64,000 nucleotides of DNA from Xylophilus sp. Leaf220 (GCF_001421705.1 NZ_LMKO01000001.1:858170-922169), one strand, 5' to 3'; counted from the first letter of the stretch, positions 27,474-36,814 are shown. Numbers and translations are program-made. The notes: generated by a model from the letters alone, not told the origin.

Positions 27474-28277
27474 ATGGTTTTCCCTAATACATCCGGTGAT
27501 ATTCCTCCCAAGCCGGGCGACAGCTACGTGCAGTCGTTCGCCCGCGGGCTGGAGGTGATCCGCAGCTTCAGCGCCGAGGCCCGGCGCCAGACGCTGACCG
27601 AGGTCGCCGCCCGTACCGGCCTGACCCGCGCCGGCGCCCGCCGCATCCTGCTGACGCTGCAGACGCTGGGCTACGTGGAGAGCGACGGCCGGCTGTTCCG
27701 GCTCACGCCGCGCATCCTCGACCTGGGATTCGCCTACCTGTCGTCGATGCCGATGTGGGACGTGGCCGAGCCGCTGATGGAAGATCTGGTGGAGCGGGTG
27801 AAGGAGTCGTGCTCGGCCGCGGTGCTGGAGGGCAGCGACATCGTCTACGTGCTGCGGGTGCCGACGCACAAGATCATGAAGATCAACCTGGGCGTCGGCT
27901 CCCGGCTGCCCGCCTGCGTCACCTCGCTCGGCCGGGTGCTGCTGGCCGCCCTGCCCGACGAGGAGGTCCGTGCGCGGCTGGAAGGCTCCCGCCGCACCGC
28001 CTACACCCCGCACACCGTCACCGACGTGGACGCCCTGATGGACCGGGTGCGCCAGGCGCGCAGCCAGGGCTGGTGCCTGCTGGACCAGGAACTGGAGGAA
28101 GGCCTGGTCTCGATCGCCGCCCCGGTGACCGACCGCGCCGGCCGCACGGTGGCGGCGATCAACGTGAGCGGGCAGATCAACCGCACCGGGCTGGAGGTGC
28201 TGCAGCACGACGTCCTGCCGCAGCTGCGCGCCGCGGCGGCGGCCATCTCGCAGCGGCTGCAGGCGCGCGGCGGCTAG
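27474..28277 (+). CDS. pcaR: IclR family regulator of the beta-ketoadipate pathway
   Basis: A 267-residue IclR-type regulator: residues 15-85 form the winged helix-turn-helix (SYVQSFARGLEVIRSFSAEARRQTLTEVAARTGLTRAGARRILLTL), followed by the effector domain with LGVGSRLPACVTSLGRVLLA and LDQELEEGLVSIAAPV. The VQSFARGLEVIRSF start and the RAGARRILLTL helix are those of the PcaR/PcaU/PobR subgroup. It is divergent from pcaI with two palindromic boxes between, so it probably activates the operon in response to beta-ketoadipate. Confidence 0.93.
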   Translation: MVFPNTSGDIPPKPGDSYVQSFARGLEVIRSFSAEARRQTLTEVAARTGLTRAGARRILLTLQTLGYVESDGRLFRLTPRILDLGFAYLSSMPMWDVAEPLMEDLVERVKESCSAAVLEGSDIVYVLRVPTHKIMKINLGVGSRLPACVTSLGRVLLAALPDEEVRARLEGSRRTAYTPHTVTDVDALMDRVRQARSQGWCLLDQELEEGLVSIAAPVTDRAGRTVAAINVSGQINRTGLEVLQHDVLPQLRAAAAAISQRLQARGG

Positions 28278-28303
28278 CACCACGCCCGTGCTAGGCTGGG
28301 CGG

Positions 28304-28735
28304 ATGTTCCAGCCCTCCCAACAGGACGTGCGCAGATTCTTCTGCGCGGTGTACGACAAATCGCGCACCGGCGCGCCGATGGAAGCCATCGAGACCCTGG
28401 CCGCCCTCTGGGTCGACGAGCACCCCGAGTACCACGCCGACCTGGCCGACGTCGATGCCGCCCTGCTCCGCGTCTACGCGGGCGCCGACCGCGAGAACCC
28501 GTTCCTGCACCTGTCGATGCATCTCAGCATCAGCGAGCAGGCATCGATCGACCAGCCGCGCGGCATCCGCCAGGCCGTCGAGCTGCTGGCCGCGCGCTGC
28601 GGCTCGCTGCACGAGGCGCACCACGAAGTGATGGAGAGCCTGGGCACCATGCTGTGGGAGAGCCAGCGCTCCGGCCGCCCGCCCGACGGCGCCGCCTACG
28701 TCGCAGACGTCCAGCGCCGCGCCACACGCGACTGA
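28304..28735 (+). CDS. DUF1841 family protein
   Basis: A 143-residue protein matching DUF1841: MFQPSQQDVRRFFCAVYDK at the start, then IETLAALWVDEHPEYHADL and FLHLSMHLSISEQASIDQP. It is soluble, without signal peptide. No role is known. It lies 26 bases after pcaR and 12 before the efflux gene, so it may be cotranscribed with either. Confidence 0.85.
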   Translation: MFQPSQQDVRRFFCAVYDKSRTGAPMEAIETLAALWVDEHPEYHADLADVDAALLRVYAGADRENPFLHLSMHLSISEQASIDQPRGIRQAVELLAARCGSLHEAHHEVMESLGTMLWESQRSGRPPDGAAYVADVQRRATRD

Positions 28736-28747
28736 CGGCAGCGCCCG

Positions 28748-29980
28748 ATGCATCCCGACGCCAAGACCTTGTGGAAGGCGCCTCAGTGGGCGCTGGCCGT
28801 GCTGCTGGCGGTGCTCGGCATGCTGGGGCCGTTCTCGATCGACACCTACATCCCGGCGTTCTCGGGCATTTCGAAGGCGCTGGGCGCCTCGCCGGTGGAG
28901 ATGCAGCAGACGCTGTCGGCCTACCTGTTCGGCTTCGCCTTCATGAACCTGTTCCACGGCGCGTTGGCCGACAGCTTCGGCCGGCGGCCGGTGGTGCTGT
29001 GGGGCATCGCGGTGTTCACCCTGGCCTCGGCCGGCTGCGCGCTGGCGCAGACGGTGGAGCAGCTGGTGCTGTTCCGCGCGCTGCAGGGCCTGTCGACCGG
29101 CGCGGGCATCGTGGTGTCGCGCGCGGTGATCCGCGACATGTACCCGCCGGCCCAGGCGCAGAAGGTCATGAGCCAGGTGACGATCTACTTCGGCGTGGCG
29201 CCGGCGATCGCGCCGATCGTCGGCGGCTGGCTCTTCGTGCACCTGGGCTGGCACAGCATCTTCTGGTTCCTGACGGCGGTGGGCGTGGCGCTGTGGTTCT
29301 TCAACTTCCGGCTGCTGCCCGAGACGCTGCACGTCGACCAGCGCCAGCCGTTCCGGGTGCCGCACCTGCTGCGCGGCTACTGGGCGCTGGGATCGAGCCC
29401 GCGTTTCCTGCTGCTGGCGCTGGCCAGCGGCGTGCCGTTCAACGGCATGTTTCTGTACGTGCTGGCGGCGCCGGCTTTCCTGGGCGACCACCTGCGGCTG
29501 GCGCCGACGCAGTTCTTCTGGTTCTTCCTGCTCAACATCGGCGGGATCATGTGCGGCGCCTGGACCAGCGGCCGCCTGGCCGGCCGCGTGGCGCCCAAGC
29601 GGCAGATCCGGCACGGCTTCCTGATCATGCTGGTGACGGCGCTGGCCAACCTCGTCGCCAACATGCTGTTCCAGGCGCATGCGCTGTGGGCCATCTGGCC
29701 GATCGCCTTCTATGCCTTCGGCTGGGCGCTGGTGGTGCCGGTGGTGACCCTGCTGGTGCTGGACCTGCACCCCGAGCGGCGCGGCATGGCGTCGTCGCTG
29801 CAGGCGGTGATCGGGTCGGCGTCGAACGGCGTGGTGGCCGGCGTGCTGGCGCCGCTGGTGATGCACTCGACCGTGCTGCTGGCGACCGCGTCGCTCTGCA
29901 TGATGGGCGTCGGCCTCGTGGCATGGATGGTCGTGCACCGGGCCTGGCCCGAGATAGGCCGCGCGGTCGCCGAACACTGA
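28748..29980 (+). CDS. Bcr/CflA family multidrug efflux MFS transporter
   Basis: A 410-residue major facilitator protein with 12 hydrophobic segments. The MFS loop motif ADSFGRRPVVLWG is near residue 76, and the drug:H+ antiporter block GPFSIDTYIPAF in helix 1 is the signature of the Bcr/CflA group (12 TM). It likely exports drugs or small metabolites; the substrate cannot be told. It is followed directly by the tRNA-Ile gene. Confidence 0.92.
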   Translation: MHPDAKTLWKAPQWALAVLLAVLGMLGPFSIDTYIPAFSGISKALGASPVEMQQTLSAYLFGFAFMNLFHGALADSFGRRPVVLWGIAVFTLASAGCALAQTVEQLVLFRALQGLSTGAGIVVSRAVIRDMYPPAQAQKVMSQVTIYFGVAPAIAPIVGGWLFVHLGWHSIFWFLTAVGVALWFFNFRLLPETLHVDQRQPFRVPHLLRGYWALGSSPRFLLLALASGVPFNGMFLYVLAAPAFLGDHLRLAPTQFFWFFLLNIGGIMCGAWTSGRLAGRVAPKRQIRHGFLIMLVTALANLVANMLFQAHALWAIWPIAFYAFGWALVVPVVTLLVLDLHPERRGMASSLQAVIGSASNGVVAGVLAPLVMHSTVLLATASLCMMGVGLVAWMVVHRAWPEIGRAVAEH

Positions 29981-30007
29981 GCGCCGCCATGCGACAATTC
30001 CAGCGGG

Positions 30008-30363
30008 GGGCCGTTAGCTCAGTTGGTTAGAGCAGAGGACTCATCGAAAAATGGTGACCCTGGCGCGAGAGCGCCAGTGGAAAACCGGGTGAATTCAGGG
30101 AAACCGTCGGCCTTGCAAGAGGTATCACGGCAATCCTGAGCCGAGCCCGCCGAAGGCAGGTCGCGAGACCGGTAGGCGGGAAGGTGCAGAGACTAGGGTG
30201 CGAGGAGCCGATCCGATAAGCACCCCACGAGCGCCCGGCGCCCGAACGCGCGACAGACCTTCATGGTGGTCGCGGCGCGGGCGATGAGATAGTCCAGGGA
30301 GCAGGGAAACCTGCACGAACCCGAATCCTTTGGTCGTTGGTTCAAGTCCAACACGGCCTACCA
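30008..30363 (+). tRNA. tRNA-Ile2(CAU), interrupted by a group I intron
   Basis: Exon 1 is 30008-30044 and exon 2 is 30324-30363. Joined, they give a 77-base tRNA with encoded CCA: acceptor GGGCCGT / ACGGCCT (first pair G-U), anticodon stem GAGGA / TCCTT, loop CT-CAT-AA, T arm GTTGG-TTCAAGT-CCAAC, discriminator A. The anticodon CAU with TTGGTCG and the T-arm pattern fits the isoleucine (lysidine-modified) isoacceptor rather than initiator or elongator Met. The 279-base insertion follows the last anticodon base. A single-exon tRNA search would miss it. Confidence 0.92.
30045..30323 (+). ncRNA. Group I intron (IC3-like) in tRNA-Ile(CAU)
   Basis: A 279-base insertion without coding capacity. 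The exon ends in T, and GTGA at about 30054-30057 can pair with exon TCAT (with the U-G wobble) as the internal guide of P1. The catalytic core is visible: the P4-P6 region with ACGGCAATCCTGAGCCGAGCCC, then GGAAGGTGCAGAGACTA whose GACTA (30191-30195) pairs with TAGTC (30290-30294) to form P7. The last intron base is G (30323), as required. The core resembles the Azoarcus tRNA-Ile(CAU) self-splicing intron, at the same insertion point. Confidence 0.9.
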
Positions 30364-30727
30364 CCCCATTGTCTGCAGACCCCTGCAGCCATCCGTATCC
30401 GCTGAAAACGCCCCTGCTCGTCTACCAGTCGGGGCTTTTTTGCATGCAACGTGCGGATGACAAGCCGAGGACTTTGGCGGCGGGGCATCACGCCCACGGT
30501 CAGGCCACACCCAGGCGCTTGACGCCGCCGTACGTACCGCGCCTGCGACCAGCAGCGCTACGCAGCCAGGCCGGCCCTGGATTCGAGAACCGCGCGTGCC
30601 GCCCGCTATGGGCACGGTAGGCAGCGCCAATTGGCGTTTTGGTCGGCGTGCCGCGATCCTCCAGCATCCGACGAATATCCTGCCGGCCAACGGCCGGATG
30701 CGCCCAGCCGCTCTACAACAAATCACC
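30364..30727. other. 364-base spacer after tRNA-Ile
   Basis: No convincing gene. A terminator-like structure, GCCCC ... GGGGC with a long loop followed by six T, lies at 30410-30441 and could end the tRNA transcript. The remainder shows no recognisable element; a promoter for the chemoreceptor is expected but not evident. Confidence 0.5.
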
Positions 30728-32269
30728 ATGTCCTCCCCCGTCCCGGCAACCACGCCCATGATCTCTTCCGGCCTCGGCCTTGGCCCCGGTGCCGACCAGC
30801 ACCCCGACACTGCATCGGCTCTAGACCGAAGCGCCATGCGCCAAGGCGACCGTGTGATGCTTTTCGCCGTACTGGTCAGCTTCGTCGGTGCCCTCGTCCT
30901 GGCGAGCCAGCAGCCGGCCACGGGGACGGCAGTCCTCGGCACAGCCGTGCTGGCGGGCGTCGCCGGCGTGGCGTTCTTCCTCTTCGGCGGAACGCTGGCG
31001 TCGCGCCTTGCCATCACCGCCGTGCAGGTGGCGTTGGTCGCCCTGCACATCCAGCTGGCGGCCGGCGCGATAGAGCTGCATTTCGGTGTGTTCGTGACGC
31101 TCGCGCTTCTGCTGGTCTACCAGGATTGGCGCGTAGTCGTCTTTGCAGCCGCGCTGTTCGCCGTTCACCATGTCCTGTTCGACCGCCTGCAGGCGGCGGG
31201 CCTCCCCATCTACTGCACGCCGGAACCCGACTTCGCCAAAGTGCTGCTGCACGCCTTCTACGTGGTGGTGCAGACAGGTGTGGAAGTGCTGCTGTGCATC
31301 CGTATGAAGCGGCTGTCCGACGAAGGGCGCGAGCTGTCGGCGCTGGTGGCGGCGATGGACAAGTCCGAGGGTGTCGACCTCGACATCGGACGGGTGCCGA
31401 TTCGCATGCCTCAGGCGCGCAAGCTGGCCGTGGCGATTGGCCGTGTGAACGATGCGGTCGTCGAGGTCCGCGACGCGACTGCGGCGATGGAATCGGCCAC
31501 CTCCGAGCTTGCAGGAGACAGCGAACGCCTGCGGGACCGCTCAGCGCGGGTCACGGACAACCTGGAGAAGACGGCGTCGAGCATCGAGGAGATTGCCGCG
31601 ACCGTGACCCGGTCCCGCGACGCCGCACGCGATGGGCATGCCGCTGCACTTCGCGCCGCGGATGCGACGGCCACTGGCAGCACCCTGATGCGCGACATGG
31701 CGGACCGCATGAGCGGCATTGCGCAAAGCTCGCAGAGCATCGGCAACATCGTCGCTCTGATCGACGGCATTGCGTTCCAGACCAACATTCTGGCGCTGAA
31801 TGCGGCGGTGGAGGCCGCCCGAGCGGGCGATCACGGGCGGGGCTTTGCCGTGGTGGCGGCAGAGGTGCGCAGCCTGTCGCAGCGCAGCGCACTGGCCGCC
31901 CGCGAGATCAAGACATTGATCGATACGTCGAGCATCCAGGTGAACCAGGGCGGCGCGATCATGGGCGATGTGGATCAGGCCATGGCCGGCATCGGCAACA
32001 CGGTGGAACAGACGACGGCCTTGATGAAGGCCATCGACCTGGCGGCCGCCGAGCAGCAGGCCGGCATCGACCATGTGAACGAATCGGTCGCGCAAATCGA
32101 ATCGATGACGCAGCAAAATGCCCAACTCGCGACGGCGTCGGCAGCCTCCGCGCTTCGGATGCAGGACCAGATAGCCCGACTGTCCCGGGCTGTCCAAGCG
32201 TTCCATTCGAGCGGAACGGCTTCGGTCGAGTCAGGAGCGAATTTTTTTGCGAGAGTCCTGCCCGCATAG
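30728..32269 (+). CDS. Methyl-accepting chemotaxis protein with multi-helix membrane sensor
   Basis: A 513-residue chemoreceptor. Residues about 40-200 hold five to six hydrophobic helices in place of a periplasmic domain, including LLLVYQDWRVVVFAAALFAVHHVLFDRLQAAGLPIYC. No HAMP domain is apparent. The cytoplasmic signalling region carries the conserved hairpin tip [20 protein letters not shown]. Such receptors sense from within or through the membrane. The start ATG at 30728 is chosen because residues before it look non-coding. It is a lone gene, not in a che operon. Confidence 0.9.
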   Translation: MSSPVPATTPMISSGLGLGPGADQHPDTASALDRSAMRQGDRVMLFAVLVSFVGALVLASQQPATGTAVLGTAVLAGVAGVAFFLFGGTLASRLAITAVQVALVALHIQLAAGAIELHFGVFVTLALLLVYQDWRVVVFAAALFAVHHVLFDRLQAAGLPIYCTPEPDFAKVLLHAFYVVVQTGVEVLLCIRMKRLSDEGRELSALVAAMDKSEGVDLDIGRVPIRMPQARKLAVAIGRVNDAVVEVRDATAAMESATSELAGDSERLRDRSARVTDNLEKTASSIEEIAATVTRSRDAARDGHAAALRAADATATGSTLMRDMADRMSGIAQSSQSIGNIVALIDGIAFQTNILALNAAVEAARAGDHGRGFAVVAAEVRSLSQRSALAAREIKTLIDTSSIQVNQGGAIMGDVDQAMAGIGNTVEQTTALMKAIDLAAAEQQAGIDHVNESVAQIESMTQQNAQLATASAASALRMQDQIARLSRAVQAFHSSGTASVESGANFFARVLPA

Positions 32270-32562
32270 GCCTCGCGAACAAACAAGGGTGCTAGGTGGG
32301 CGCCCCTTTTTCTCGGTCACGGGCACAGGCCGGCGCCGCTTCAGCCAGACCGCGCAGCGAGCCGAAGACTAGGCCGCTGCGTTTTTCTTGCGGTAGCGGC
32401 AGACCCTGCTGCTGCCGTCGACGAATTCGAGGTTTTGCGGGTCGGGTTGGCGGAACTGGAAGAGCCGTAGAAATTGGCCTTCCGAGCGCCCACGCTGCGC
32501 ATGCACGCAGCAACCCCGCACAAGGTACACGCAATAATCCATACATCTGGCATCATGGATAT
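32270..32562. other. Spacer upstream of the ars operon
   Basis: 293 bases, less GC-rich than the surroundings. On the minus strand a frame ending at 32369 encodes LRLFQFRQPDPQNLEFVDGS followed by a basic tail. It might be a small gene or the remnant of one, but start and family are not recognisable. The right end holds the ars promoter region. Confidence 0.35.
32537..32560. promoter_or_regulatory. Putative ArsR operator
   Basis: ATCCAT, 12 bases, ATGGAT: an inverted repeat ending just before the arsR start codon, the usual kind of place and size for autoregulation by an ArsR-family repressor. Confidence 0.5.
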
Positions 32563-32895
32563 ATGGACCAAACAATTGCGCTTTCGGGACTGGCCGCACT
32601 CTCTCAGGTCACGCGCCTGGATACCTTTCAACTGCTGGTGCGTCACGCGCCCGCTGGCTTGCCGGCCGGCGAAGTGGCACGGCAGCTCGATATTCCGCAG
32701 AACACCATGTCGGCACACCTATCGACGCTCGCGCGGGCGGGCCTCGTGGTGTCGGAGCGGCATAGCCGCTCCATCGTCTATCGCGCCGACCTCGACCAGT
32801 TGCGCGCACTGATGTTGTTTCTCGCCAAGGATTGCTGTGGTGGCAATCCGGCTCTGTGCGCCCCGCTCGTCGCCGACTTGGCTCGCTGCTGCTGA
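32563..32895 (+). CDS. arsR: ArsR family arsenic-responsive repressor
   Basis: A 110-residue winged helix-turn-helix repressor (ARQLDIPQNTMSAHLSTLARAGLVVSERHSRSIVYRAD). The classical ELCVCDL metal site in the recognition helix region is absent. Instead there are C-terminal cysteines: Cys91, Cys92, Cys99 and a terminal Cys109-Cys110 pair (KDCCGGNPALC ... ARCC). This is the C-terminal As(III) site known from the Acidithiobacillus ferrooxidans type of ArsR. It heads the arsR-arsC-acr3 operon. Confidence 0.9.
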   Translation: MDQTIALSGLAALSQVTRLDTFQLLVRHAPAGLPAGEVARQLDIPQNTMSAHLSTLARAGLVVSERHSRSIVYRADLDQLRALMLFLAKDCCGGNPALCAPLVADLARCC

Positions 32896-32904
32896 AAGGC
32901 CGAT

Positions 32905-33375
32905 ATGCCCGTCTACCCTGTGCCCCCTGCAGAAGCTGCAGCATCTGGCCCTGCGGACATCGTGATCTACCACAACCCCGCATGTGCTACGTCACGCAAC
33001 ACCCTGGCAATGATTCGCGCGACCGGCATCGAGCCGCATGTGGTCGAGTATGTGAAGACGCCTCCATCGCGCGCTCTGCTGCAGCAACTCGTCCAGCGCG
33101 CGGGCCTGACGGTCAGAGCGCTATTGCGGGAGAAGGGCACGCCCTATGCGGAGTTGGGGCTGCAAGACCCGTCGCTGTCGGACGACCAACTGTTCGACGC
33201 AATGGTGGCGCACCCGATCCTCATCAACCGGCCGTTGGTGGTGACGCCCGCGGGGGTTCGACTGTGCCGGCCCTCGGAGCTGGTGCTCGAACTGCTGCCA
33301 GGCGCCCTGCCCCCTGATTTTCACAAGGAAGACGGCGAGCGGGTCACCAACGCAAACGGGGAGCGCACGGTATGA
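32905..33375 (+). CDS. arsC: Arsenate reductase (glutaredoxin-dependent)
   Basis: ArsC reduces arsenate to arsenite using glutathione and glutaredoxin. The 156-residue protein has a short extra N-terminus, then [23 protein letters not shown] with the catalytic Cys27. [21 protein letters not shown] follows, which contains the conserved arginines of the family. The stop codon overlaps the acr3 start by four bases. Confidence 0.94.
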   Translation: MPVYPVPPAEAAASGPADIVIYHNPACATSRNTLAMIRATGIEPHVVEYVKTPPSRALLQQLVQRAGLTVRALLREKGTPYAELGLQDPSLSDDQLFDAMVAHPILINRPLVVTPAGVRLCRPSELVLELLPGALPPDFHKEDGERVTNANGERTV

Positions 33376-34463
33376 GCGCTATACCGTCGACGCCCTCAAG
33401 GCCCCAGGTCCGCCTCTCCTTCCTGGACCGATTTCTGACGGTGTGGATCTTCGCAGCGATGGCGCTCGGCATCGCACTCGGTACGCTGTTCGATGGCCTA
33501 CCTGCAGCACTCGACCGCATGTCCGTCGGGACCACCAACATTCCGATTGCTATCGGCCTCATCTTGATGATGTATCCGCCCCTGGCGAAGGTACGCTATG
33601 ACGAGCTGCACCGCGTGTTCCAGGACAAACGCATCCTGGCGCTCTCGTTGTTGCAGAACTGGGTCATCGGGCCGCTACTGATGTTCGGTCTGGCGGTACT
33701 GTTTCTGCACGACCAGCCTGAATACATGACGGGCCTGATTTTGATCGGACTGGCCCGTTGCATCGCGATGGTGCTGGTGTGGAACCAGCTGGCGGGCGGC
33801 GACAACCAGTACGTGGCCGGCCTGGTCGCGCTCAACTCGCTTTTTCAGATCGTGTTTTTCAGCGTGTTCGCCTGGATCTTTCTCACGTGGCTACCGCAGG
33901 TGCTGGGCCTTGGCGGGCAGGTGATCGATGTGGGCTTCTGGACCATCGCGCAAGCGGTATTGATCTACCTGGGCATTCCGTTCCTCGCCGGATTCCTGAC
34001 CCGGCGGATGCTGGTCGAATCGAAGGGCGCACAGTGGTACTCCGAGCGATTCCTGCCACGGATCGGACCGATCACGCTGGCTGCGCTGCTGTTCACCATC
34101 GTGGCGATGTTCAGCCTCAAGGGTGCGGACGTGGTACGCCTGCCGCTCGACGCGGTGCGCATCGCGATCCCGCTGGCAATCTACTTCGTCGTGCAGTTCC
34201 TCATCAGCTTCGCCATGGGCCGGTGGATCGAAGCGGACTACCCCCGCACCACCGCCATCGCCTTCACTGCGGCGGGCAACAACTTCGAGTTGGCCATTGC
34301 GGTGGCGATTGCGACTTTCGGCCTGGCATCGCCCGTGGCCTTCGCTGCAGTCATCGGGCCGCTGGTGGAGGTGCCTGTGTTGATCCTGCTGGTGCACATC
34401 TCGCTGTGGCTGGGCCGCCGATATTTCCCTCAGGGCACCCACGCTCATCCGGTAGGGAATTGA
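33372..34463 (+). CDS. acr3: ACR3 family arsenite efflux transporter
   Basis: Acr3 exports arsenite. The 363-residue protein has ten hydrophobic segments and the family blocks [24 protein letters not shown] and [28 protein letters not shown] with the conserved functional Cys (ARCIAMV). Also present are [20 protein letters not shown] and [10 protein letters not shown]. Coupled by ATGA overlap to arsC, it completes a minimal arsRC-acr3 set. Confidence 0.96.
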   Translation: MSAIPSTPSRPQVRLSFLDRFLTVWIFAAMALGIALGTLFDGLPAALDRMSVGTTNIPIAIGLILMMYPPLAKVRYDELHRVFQDKRILALSLLQNWVIGPLLMFGLAVLFLHDQPEYMTGLILIGLARCIAMVLVWNQLAGGDNQYVAGLVALNSLFQIVFFSVFAWIFLTWLPQVLGLGGQVIDVGFWTIAQAVLIYLGIPFLAGFLTRRMLVESKGAQWYSERFLPRIGPITLAALLFTIVAMFSLKGADVVRLPLDAVRIAIPLAIYFVVQFLISFAMGRWIEADYPRTTAIAFTAAGNNFELAIAVAIATFGLASPVAFAAVIGPLVEVPVLILLVHISLWLGRRYFPQGTHAHPVGN

Positions 34464-34775
34464 GGCTGACGCTACGGATACTTTCTGGCCCGTCTCCCTT
34501 GCCAGCACTCGACCGTACGCATGCATGTCGGCGAACGGCCGAGGGGTGGCAGACGACACGGCGCCACTGCACAACCTGCCGCTCCAAGGCTGTTTGCACG
34601 AACGCCCCTTCTTGCGGCTGTGGGTGGGCAAGGCTGCGCGGCTGCCGCAGTTCTCTGGTGGGCAGACCCGCATCCTTGCCTCATCGGTCTTGCCGCCCGC
34701 ATCCCGACCTGGTCGCCGGGGACAAGAATCCGGCGGTGCAGGAGCTGCGAGAGCCCCGAGCGGCGCTCAGGCCGG
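34464..34775. other. 312-base spacer after acr3
   Basis: Convergent region between acr3 and the EAL gene. No gene, terminator or repeat that I can support. Confidence 0.5.
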
Positions 34776-36554
34776 CTATGTCCGTGCAGTGCGCAGGAAC
34801 GGCGCGACCATGTCGGCCTCCAGGGGCCGCGACATGAAGTAGCCTTGCGCGCCGTCGCATCCGGCCGCGGCGGCCAGGGCCAGTACCTGCTCGGTCTCCA
34901 CGCCTTCGGCCAAGACCCGGTAGCCGAGCGACTTGGCCATCGTGACGATCGAGCGGAACAGCCGCAGCGACGTCGCATCGCTCGCGATCGGGCCTACGAG
35001 GCTCCGGTCGATCTTCATCAGCGTGGCGGGCAGGTCCTGCAGCGCCCCGAGATTGCTGTAGCCGACGCCGAAATCGTCCAGCGCGATGTGCACGCCCAGA
35101 GAATGCAGCACCCGCAGCGTTTCCACCGCCTTCTTCTCGGTCATCATGGCCGTCTCGGTGCACTCGATATGGATCTGGTCGGCGGTCAGTCCGACGCTCT
35201 GGAACGCCTGCTGGAACCGCTGCAGAAAGTCGGGGCTGTCGAGATTGCGCGCGGAGATGTTGACGGCCACCGCGATATCGAACCCTTCGCGCCTCCACTG
35301 GGCCTGCTGTGCGAAACCCGTCGCCAGCACCCACTGGGTGACACTGTGGATCAGGGACGTTCCCTCGATCAGCGGAATGAAGACCGCGGGCGATATCGGC
35401 CCCAGCTCCGGATGGTCCCAGCGCAGCAGGGCTTCCACGCTGCGGTACCGGCGTCGGCCGAGGTCGAGCTTGGGCTGGTACACCAGCCGCAGCCGGCCAT
35501 CCGCCAGATGGATCGGCAAGTCCCTGAGCAGGGAGAAGGTCCTGCGGTACTCCGCATCGAGCGCATGACGGTGCCACACGATCAGCTGCTCGGCCAGCTC
35601 GGCTTCGTACAGTGCCGCCGAGGCGCAGCGCAGTGCGTCACCGGCCTGCCGGTCGCTCAACCGGAAATTCACCGCGCCCGCACAGGCCTGCAGCTCGATC
35701 ACCACGCCGTTCGACTCGAACGGCTCCCGCATCCTGCGCACCAGCGATTCGGCCGTGGGCAGATGGCCGTCGATCGCGCCGTCGACCAGCAGGGCGAAGC
35801 GGGTCTCGGACACATGGTAGGTGCGCGCACCGGCCGGCGCGATGGACTGCAAGAGCGCGGCAACGTCGCGCAGCGTCCGTTCGAGCGGGGCGATACCGAC
35901 GGCGCGCACCGCACGCTGGACCTCGGTCGGATGCATGATCTCGAGCAGCACCAGCGAGCGGGTCGCGTCGGGCTCGATCTGGCACAGGTCGGCCAGATCC
36001 ACCGAGAGCTGGCTGCGGTTGGGCAGGTTGGTGACGTCGTTGCGGCGGCCGATGCCCAGCTGCAGGTCGATCTCGGTCATGGCCATGCGGGCCAGCAGCA
36101 CCAACTGCTCGACTTCTGTAGCGGAAAAGGACCGCGCCTGCGGCCCGGCGATGCAGAAGGTGCCGATGACGAAACCCGAGCCGGTGACCAGCGGCGCCCC
36201 CGCGTAGAACCGGATGTGGGGGTCCCCCTGCACCATGGCATTGGCGGCCAGGGCGGGATCGGCATGCGCATCCTCGATGACGACGGTGGAGGCCTTCTGG
36301 ACCGTCAGATCGCAGAAGGTACCGGCCCGCGGAAGATCGGTGACCGACACGCCCACGCTTGCCTTCAGCCATTGCCAGTGCGCGTCGAGCAAAGACACCA
36401 GCGCGATCGGGGTGCGGAACAGCGCGCTCGCCAGGCGTGCCAGATTCATGAGCGGTTCGTTGGCGGACGACTCCAACAGCCGCGCGGCCTGCACCACGGC
36501 AAGGCGGTCGCTTTCGCTCGCATCGATCGAAACAGAGGCAGGGTAGAGCTGCAT
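34776..36554 (-). CDS. GAF / degenerate GGDEF / EAL cyclic-di-GMP phosphodiesterase
   Basis: A 592-residue soluble protein. Residues about 20-175 form a GAF domain (LASALFRTPIALVSLLDAHWQWLKASVG ... GTFCDLTVQ). A GGDEF-fold domain follows whose signature is lost (SETRF where GGDEF should be), so no cyclase activity is expected. The C-terminal EAL domain keeps EALLRW, NISARNL, ECTET, DDFGVGYSN, MKIDRS and AEGVET, so c-di-GMP hydrolysis is likely. The ATG at 36554 is preferred; a GTG nine bases upstream is also open. It sits between the ars operon and a tRNA. Confidence 0.92.
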   Translation of the reverse strand: MQLYPASVSIDASESDRLAVVQAARLLESSANEPLMNLARLASALFRTPIALVSLLDAHWQWLKASVGVSVTDLPRAGTFCDLTVQKASTVVIEDAHADPALAANAMVQGDPHIRFYAGAPLVTGSGFVIGTFCIAGPQARSFSATEVEQLVLLARMAMTEIDLQLGIGRRNDVTNLPNRSQLSVDLADLCQIEPDATRSLVLLEIMHPTEVQRAVRAVGIAPLERTLRDVAALLQSIAPAGARTYHVSETRFALLVDGAIDGHLPTAESLVRRMREPFESNGVVIELQACAGAVNFRLSDRQAGDALRCASAALYEAELAEQLIVWHRHALDAEYRRTFSLLRDLPIHLADGRLRLVYQPKLDLGRRRYRSVEALLRWDHPELGPISPAVFIPLIEGTSLIHSVTQWVLATGFAQQAQWRREGFDIAVAVNISARNLDSPDFLQRFQQAFQSVGLTADQIHIECTETAMMTEKKAVETLRVLHSLGVHIALDDFGVGYSNLGALQDLPATLMKIDRSLVGPIASDATSLRLFRSIVTMAKSLGYRVLAEGVETEQVLALAAAAGCDGAQGYFMSRPLEADMVAPFLRTART

Positions 36555-36814
36555 GGCGTACACGGTGTTTCGGCAATTCCGTTGCCGACTTTAGGCAAAA
36601 AGCCTTCGTTTGCTCGAACCGCCTGTCGCCGTCTCTTCCTATCGGCGACTTTTGCTCCAGCGACCCTGGAAGGGACAAGGCGAGCAGTGATGCCGGATGC
36701 TGTGCGCGGCTTGCGGTATCGCGCGGGGTACACGCCAAGTTTTGCGGTGAATGGCAAAAGATTTGGCACGCGGCCCGAGACCGCCAATTTTTTGCTGCTA
36801 GAATACGAGGCTTA

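Noticed and set aside
30008-30363. tRNA-Met as the identity of the CAU tRNA
   Set aside because: The T arm, TTGGTCG variable region and intron position fit tRNA-Ile2(CAU). Initiator features (mismatched first pair of C-A type, three G-C pairs in the anticodon stem) are missing.
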